In this document: positions 58,512 through 64,000 of the stretch, one piece after another
Numbering within the stretch: position 1 is the first letter of the stretch
How the letters are laid out: the number at the start of each line of letters is the position of its first letter
Assembly (NCBI GenBank): GCA_024734555.1
Contig: JANPWX010000076.1
Coordinates: 407,527-471,526 of the forward strand
Reading direction: 5' to 3'
DNA: 64,000 nt
Source of the DNA: Trochalopteron elliotii
Lineage: Eukaryota; Chordata; Aves; Passeriformes; Leiothrichidae
Notes under the pieces: generated by a model
The model's database searches: none
What the model saw: only the letters and a program-made list of their open reading frames with translations
Told to the model about the DNA's origin: nothing
Translations under genes and position numbers: made by a program

Positions 58512-61144
58512 CTATGAAAACCAAAACACAACAAAAAAATGCTTTTCTAACTGAAGATAAGGACTGGTATTAGGGGCTACATAGTTTAGAATATGATCGT
58601 CTTAACAACATTCACTGTGAATCTGAAACACTGGTTTGAGCCACTATGGGCATTATTCAAAATGTGAACTTTAGAATGTTCCTTTAGCAGTTTGCATTTG
58701 AAGTAGTCCAAATGTAAAACAACAACAACAAATTTTAACAGTCTGCTTAACATTTTAAAATCTTTGTGTGTATTTCAATGCATATGAAGAAGGAAAATAA
58801 GCTACCTTCTTATAATTAGTCAAGCATGTAAGATTAGTTGATGGTACAGATTGAGATTTTATGCCTGCATAACTTGACTTTCCACTATTCTGGTTGTAGT
58901 TATAGGTGATGAAAACATTTTTAAAATTGAAACAAGGCTACCAAATTTCAGAAAACTTTTGCTAGGAGAAAAAAAAAACAAACCAAGTCAAAACAAGAAA
59001 AAACAGAAAAAAGGCCATAGGACCCTGCCTGCTTTCTTATTTCTGAAATTAACCTTGGTTTACAATCTGTCCCAAATAAGAAAATTTCTTTCACAGCCAC
59101 AAAAATTGAATCATCAGGTCTCAAAATGAGTATCACTCACTAAATAAGAGGTGGATGCAAATAAGAGGAAAACTACAGTATACACAGTAATTTAATTAAC
59201 ACAAAAATACTTCATAAATATCCAAAAATATGAACAAACAATGCAGTGATGAATGCAGTCTGTGGAGTGGCCTGGATCCCAGGATCCTGCATTCTGTGCC
59301 TTTGATCCCCATACAGTTGTAGGTAGAATTAGTTGCTGAAAACCAAGATTCAGAGAAGTATGTTGGAAGCTGCCTTGAGCTAAGAACAGAGAAGAGGCCT
59401 GGCAGAAGCTTGGCCTGGCAGCTGCCAGTTCAGACCACTTCTGGCACTTCTGAACAAAAGAGTGCTGAGATGCTCCAGAGCAATCTGCTGGCTGTGACAG
59501 GACAGGGCACAATATTAAACCCTCATTAAAGCCAAGTACAGAGCATGACATCCAGGTAGCCACACTCTGGGAATCTCTGCCATACAGACACTGCTTGGGA
59601 GGGTAAGGAGAAAGGGAAAACTGTTACCTCACTGAAGCTGCTGCACTATGGGCAAAGCATTGGGACAGAATTACCAGTGCAAGAAATAAAACTAGCCTGT
59701 TCCTCAGTTTTGCCCTAAGCCCAAATGCAGTTTACATATAAAATAAAAACTGCTCTCTTGGGTGGTAAATGCTGTAGAATGCCTTAGAAATTCACTGAAC
59801 CTACCCCACCCTATCCATTCCCTTTATAATCTTAAACCACACTGGTTTACATAAAAGAAACTCTCTGCAACTACTGGCAGTTGGAAGAGCAGATAAGAAA
59901 TACAGTGCCCCCATATGAAATCAGGCCAGCTGCTTTCCTGTCATTGTAATTCAATGAAAACAACATCTTTCCACGTCTATAAACCCTTTAATGTACCATC
60001 AATTAACCTTTCACTGCAGTTACCAGCTAAGAGATGAAAGAAAATAGAGGAATATATTAGAAACTGACAACTGACTAAACTCTGTGCTGTGAATCACTCT
60101 AAGCCACAGCCTTGTGTGCTTGCAGTGCTGTACCCACAGACACACCTGCAGTGTGCACAACAACATGCACAGAAGGAGAGAGGAGGAAGTTTGTTGTGCA
60201 TCTTTGAGCAAAGCCATGCTGAGGTTATGGAAACTTCACACCAGAAGGTGTCACATGAACAGCAGTAGGCATCAAAGTGCAGATTTGTGAAAAACAGATA
60301 CAACAGAGGGGGTGGTAGCACAAGCTTCTGTCTCCAAGCCCTCCATCCAACCCAGGGCAAGAGCAACTCCCACAGATGACACATCAGTGTGCAGCCTGAT
60401 CCAGCTGTAATCTTTTCACTGACAGTAATGACATTAGGGCAAACACTTTGGCTGCAAGCCCCTTCAAATTTTGGTCATACAGCCTAACTGCCAGCACAAT
60501 CCTAATTGCTATACTAGCAATTTCCATGTAAACCATGCTAGTTTCCTGTTAAGTTAACAAATAGCTATCCTGTTAGAGCAATGATTGGTCATTACCCCCT
60601 AAAAAAACGTTCAATTGTTGTAAAGATTTATGTATCACAACCAGACTTTTGTGCCATCTTCTTCACAGTGATTGGGTATTTATTTAATGGTTTTGCACCA
60701 GATGTCATGATTTATTAATCCCGTGCCTGCAGTTCAGAAACACTGTGGTACTTCATGAATTCAAAGTAAACAATTTTAGGAAAGAAACCTGAAAAGTATA
60801 TTGAATGTTTTATTTTTTTAAAAAAAAAGTATTTTTCCACATTTACTCAACCATTTAATGCCATACTTTTATGATTTATTAACCATTTGAGCTTTAAACA
60901 TTAGCTCAATTAGGCTGTATTTTCCTAAAATTAAAAAAAAAAAAACCATGAAAAATAAAACATAAACCAAACAAACTCGGGGAGAAAAAAAAGTAAGAAA
61001 TAATTTGACAAAAGTCTAAAATAAAGACAATGCACTAATATACACAGGATGCAGCTCAGAAGCACTGAAACTCTAGTGGCTGTTAGTGAAGTGACAGTTT
61101 TAGTGAAGGAAGTCATTAGACTAGAATTTCTGTCCTTACTGTAC
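58512..61144 (-). other. DST: DST intron, 2.6 kb
   Basis: This intron lies between the 111-nt and 124-nt exons. It is AT-rich, with short A-runs near 58970 and 60940. A 123-codon open frame at 59192-59563 has no recognisable content and I treat it as chance. No other exon is visible. Confidence 0.8.
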
Positions 61145-61255
61145 CTCTGCAGATGACCCTTGATAGTCTGAGGATTCTGATGGCTTAGAAGGAGTTGATG
61201 TTTTGCTGTTTGTCAACCATGGTTTACCATAGTTGCGTGTTAAATGATGTGGTGT
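61145..61255 (-). CDS. DST: DST coding exon, 111 nt, likely cassette exon
   Basis: This exon encodes 37 residues starting TPHHLTRNYGKPWLTNSKTS and ending SSAE. It is phase 0 at both ends, so inclusion or skipping both keep the frame. The acceptor is CATACAG|ACACC after a pyrimidine-poor tract. The donor reads GCAGAG|GTACAG, a poor match, and a better-looking GTAAGG begins five bases further on; using that one would add 5 nt and shift the frame. In mammals the matching peptide (NYGKPWLTNSK) is, as I recall, present only in some DST/MACF1 isoforms. The later half of the peptide (STPSKPSESSDYQGS) appears to be the less conserved part. Confidence 0.92.
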
Positions 61256-61702
61256 CTGTATGAAACAATGGTAAATCAAAATATGAAGGACAGTAGAAGA
61301 AAACAACGTCATGGAGGATACCTGGGCTTTCAAAATCTCAGTAGAAATAAAATCTAAGCAGAAAGAGTTAATGACAAATGTTCTAAAATGAAGAGATGAC
61401 AGAGTTTATTTTTCAAGTGAAATGGAAAGGTTTGTTGATCTTTCAGAGCAGTTCCCAAACTGCCAGTTAGTTCTTGTTGCACCTTAAACGTAGAAATTTT
61501 TCTACTGCCATGTTGCAAACAAATAGTAGAGAAAACACAATGAAAACACTTCTCAGATCCACCCCAGATTATGAAATAAAATGGAGATACTTCTTCTCCA
61601 TAAGCTAGAGAAAGCACCAATATTACTGGAGAGAGGAAGAACCCAAAAATTCAGTCTATATCCCATTTGTTAACCAGCGCAATTTTGTACATTTCTCCTT
61701 AC
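61256..61702 (-). other. DST: DST intron, 447 bp
   Basis: Short intron between the 200-nt exon and the 111-nt exon. The pyrimidine tract before the 111-nt exon is poor, which together with its weak donor suggests regulated inclusion. Nothing else is seen. Confidence 0.85.
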
Positions 61703-61902
61703 CTTCGGTGTACTTGTAGTAACAGCTTGTGGGGCACCTGCCTGGCCAGCTTGACTTGAGAGAGAAGTGGATCTGTTGGGAGAAGCACCTCTTGAAGAGG
61801 GTCGTGATCTGCGGCCCCTTGGTCGGAAAGCTGCCATGCTCTGACTGGCACCATCTGCCAAAATGAATTTTTCACGCAGCTCCACGTTTGTCCTCCCTTT
61901 AG
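61703..61902 (-). CDS. DST: DST coding exon, 200 nt, Ser/Arg-rich tail
   Basis: The acceptor is TTTGCAG|CTAAAGG and the donor is CCGAAG|GTAAGG, both strong. The exon encodes (A)[19 protein letters not shown], then a basic serine-rich run ([20 protein letters not shown]), then an Ala/Gln-rich stretch ending TTSTPK. It enters in phase 1 and leaves in phase 0, so skipping it would break the frame and it is probably constitutive. The Arg/Ser cluster fits the microtubule-binding tail of spectraplakins. There are no internal stops in the chosen frame. Confidence 0.95.
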
Positions 61903-62667
61903 CTGCAAAGAGAGGTGTTCATTGACTCAGATATGAAAGCTGTCATGAGGCTGCTTATTGCCATTTTGCCATGCCAACTCCAACACATTTTAACAATAAA
62001 TAAAATGCATTGCTGTGTAATGCATTTATTTTGGACACAGAAGAGTTATGTGCAGGACTCGCTTATTCTAATACTTTATGCCAGCAGGAATGAACCACTG
62101 TCAAAGGAAGTCAGCGTGATAATGGAATGCTCAACGTGCTAAACCATTGTTAATCAATCAACTATTAATACACAGACACAACCTGATGGGCAGTTTTGCT
62201 AACTCTACAGCTATTCATAATAAATAATACTTGCTTGGATGTTCTAGAAGAAATAGCTAAATACCAATTACAGGAAAGCAGCAAATATATTTATTCAAAA
62301 CTATGAAGTTATGTAGTTTGGCAACATGCAATGATGAACATGAAATCCAAACTATGATGAGGTAATTGGTGGCTGAGCACTCACACACACATACAAACAT
62401 ATATATGAGAGAATGTTCTGCATGAATAAATGCAAGACATGTTAGCATTTAACTGTGTCAGTGTGAATGACAATCGTTTTTGAAACACTCTTCAAGCGTG
62501 TCAAAAAATTAGCTTGCAAAGCACCAGCCCATGTAGGAATATGTTAAGCTAAATATGATGAGTGAAGCATATAGTTAAAAGTATATAAATATATATATTA
62601 AAAAAGCGGGAAGGAAATGAAAAGAGAGAAGAAGAGGAGAAGGAGACAAAGAGAGGGGTTTGCCAAC
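61903..62667 (-). other. DST: DST intron, 765 bp
   Basis: Intron between the 69-nt and 200-nt exons. It contains a CA/TA microsatellite-like stretch near 62382-62408, a TA-rich run near 62581-62600 and the CU-rich tract described separately. No exon is seen. Confidence 0.85.
62603..62658 (-). promoter_or_regulatory. CU-rich tract next to the weak 5' splice site of the 69-nt DST exon
   Basis: On the transcribed strand a nearly pure pyrimidine run begins about 11 nt downstream of the exon-intron boundary. It contains CTCTCTTTG, CTTCTTCTCTC and TTTCCTTCCC. UCUU and CUCUCU elements are the known binding sites of PTB proteins, and pyrimidine-rich tracts just after weak donors can also be bound by TIA1. 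A role in alternative splicing is inferred from position and composition. Confidence 0.4.
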
Positions 62668-62736
62668 CTATAGTAGGCTGAGTGGTAATTGAAGAGTTTG
62701 ATTCCGAACGTAACATTTTACTCCCGTGATGATGAA
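62668..62736 (-). CDS. DST: DST coding exon, 69 nt, just after the GAS2 domain
   Basis: The exon is read after TTTTTTCTAG at its 5' side and encodes (V)[19 protein letters not shown] followed by PTI. Its first two bases complete a codon begun in the previous exon, and its last base G begins an Ala codon finished by the next exon. It is therefore a phase 1-1 exon whose removal keeps the frame. The 5' splice site is weak: ATAG|GTTGGC, with only +1, +2 and +5 matching the consensus. A long CU-rich run starts about 11 nt into the following intron. In the protein it links the GAS2 domain to the Ser/Arg-rich tail. Exon identity rests on the match to the known DST peptide; alternative use is inferred from the weak donor. 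Confidence 0.92.
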   Translation of the reverse strand, partial: FIITGVKCYVRNQTLQLPLSLL

Positions 62737-64000
62737 CTAGAAAAAATGACACAGGACATGGGTCACATTAAAGAAAATCGTTAGCAGGAGAAGAAATCAA
62801 GTACAGCAGCTGCATATGCAAGAGACTTGGAGCACCAGGCCAAAAGACAGGACTTGAGCAAAAGCTGTCCCTAAGTGCTCTGAGGTGAGTTCTCAAAGGT
62901 CTCCTAGGCAAAAAGGCAATGGCATTCAGACAGACTTGGCTACAGTCCCAAGTTTACTTGTGTAGCAGCAGTATTTATCTGCTGACATAAAGAAGTAATA
63001 CAAGCTAAAGTGATTTTATATGACTAAATGCAGTACTTTTAAACCTGTTTATGACAAGTTATTTGCAATGTGATTCACCTGAATACATGAGGAGCACTTG
63101 GTGGAAATGCAAATTTGCTAGGTGAAGTGGTTTAGGAAAAATTTGAACCTGCATCACTGACATCAACCAGACAAGGATTAGGTTGATTTTAAAGAGTATT
63201 CTTAGTTATTCTTTAGACCCACTGTGTTGACATCTGCTTACATATACCCAAGAAAAAGGTCCTTCTTTTATTCCTTTCTACTTCTATTCCTCAACAGAGC
63301 AGAGTAGTAGAAAATAAAATGTGCCTCAGAAGATCTGGCTTCATTGAAGGGTTAACTTGGTTAGTGTTCTGTTGTACCCCAAACGTTTTTCTCAGGCCTA
63401 TTGACAGGTAAACTGTTACAATTCATTCCTAGGTTGACACTGAAAGATCCAATACTTATTAAGTATCCAACTAATTTATTGGAATTGATTATTACTGTAC
63501 TCAGTATTGTCTATAGTGTACTGAGAAAACAGCTCATCTGATGCAATGCCCTGGAGGGGCAGTGATAGAGCACTCCCTGCTCCCCTGGAGCACAATGTCC
63601 TCCAGACCAGAACATTTTCTATTTGCTCTGTGTAAGGCTAGGGGCACTACAAAGTGCTTCTGGGGAAGATGCCAAGGAAAGACAAGGTTACAAAGGTGGA
63701 GACTGAAAGACTGGGAACAGTCACCGGCCAGAGGTTTTTGTGGTGATGGTGTTACTCATTGATTCAATTGCCTTATTTTGTTGCTGAGAAGGTTTTACTG
63801 GACACTTCTGTGTGCTATTTCTGCCAAGTCATACAAGCCACTTACATGCCATAAAGTCTATCTGGGCTAAGTTCAGTACTTACATCACTATAAAACTGAA
63901 GGAACTGTGCAAAAGACACCACAGTTTTCCAGACATACATCAGTGCAACTGAAGAGGATCTCAACCATATGATTTAAAGTTCACAAAAATGTGACATTTA
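62737..64000 (-). other. DST: Part of the DST intron upstream of the 69-nt exon
   Basis: No exon of the GAS2 region was found here on the minus strand, so the preceding exon, which should encode the end of the GAS2 domain, lies past the window. The sequence is ordinary AT-rich intron with no repeat I can name. Confidence 0.7.

Larger units (their letters stand above)
56971..62736 (-). other. DST: DST (dystonin/BPAG1) gene, 3' terminal five coding exons
   Basis: Dystonin is a giant spectraplakin that links actin, intermediate filaments and microtubules. This segment encodes only its C-terminal tail. Five minus-strand exons (69, 200, 111, 124 and 266 nt) have matching phases and join into 257 codons including the stop, counting one base from the exon before the window. 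The peptide reads like the vertebrate DST tail: [78 protein letters not shown] and finally [10 protein letters not shown]...SKLDKS. The related gene MACF1 has a similar tail, but the DFDISEIQ stretch and the SKLDKS ending fit DST better. In family terms, the Gly-Ser-Arg repeat binds the microtubule lattice and SKIP is an EB1-binding SxIP motif. The GAS2 domain, EF hands, spectrin repeats and plakin parts are beyond base 64000. Introns are 1151, 2633, 447 and 765 bp. Confidence 0.95.

Noticed and set aside
59192..59563. 123-codon open frame inside a DST intron as an extra exon
   Set aside because: No splice sites in the right phase and no match to known DST tail sequence.
1..64000. A new multi-gene or defence-type system
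   Set aside because: The window is vertebrate DNA with one known gene end and non-coding flank; nothing suggests a gene cluster.

Overview
The window looks like nuclear DNA of a bird, probably a passerine. It is AT-rich and mostly non-coding. It carries fragments of avian CR1 LINEs in both orientations, including typical 3' ends of the kind 'ggtcccttccaattcaaaccattctatga'. It also has one SINE with a tRNA-Ile-like head and a CR1-like tail, the layout I know from the zebra-finch family TguSINE1. There are no operons, prokaryotic genes, rRNA genes or CRISPR arrays.

The only protein-coding gene I can identify is the 3' end of DST (dystonin, also called BPAG1), on the minus strand at about 56.0-62.7 kb. 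Five coding exons join in frame: 62668-62736, 61703-61902, 61145-61255, 58388-58511 and 56971-57236. Together they give 257 codons including the stop. They encode the C-terminal tail that follows the GAS2 domain: a Ser/Arg/Gly-rich microtubule-binding region, a Gly-Ser-Arg repeat, and an EB1-type SKIP motif just before the end. The GAS2 domain and everything upstream lie beyond base 64000. The 69-nt and 111-nt exons are phase-symmetric and have weak 5' splice sites, so they are the likely alternative exons. The 3' UTR probably ends near 56.0 kb, where AATAAA is followed by a GU-rich stretch.

From about 1 to 55.9 kb I find no convincing coding exon. This stretch is the downstream flank of DST. 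In mammals the next gene on that side is COL21A1, transcribed in the same direction, so by synteny this may be the COL21A1 upstream region or its first intron. That is inference; no COL21A1 coding exon is visible. Two CpG-rich islands stand out. One spans about 2285-2842 and is interrupted by a 353-base assembly gap. The other, at 32.68-33.48 kb, has a minus-strand AP-1 / CCAAT / TATA-like arrangement and is the best promoter candidate.

The most unusual piece of structure is a perfect 34-bp inverted repeat with a 25-nt spacer at 41488-41580. Other points of interest are a 236-codon open frame at 3465-4175, a 1-kb stop-poor frame at 22347-23378, and a CU-rich tract next to the weak donor of the 69-nt DST exon. 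I do not see evidence of a new multi-gene system here.
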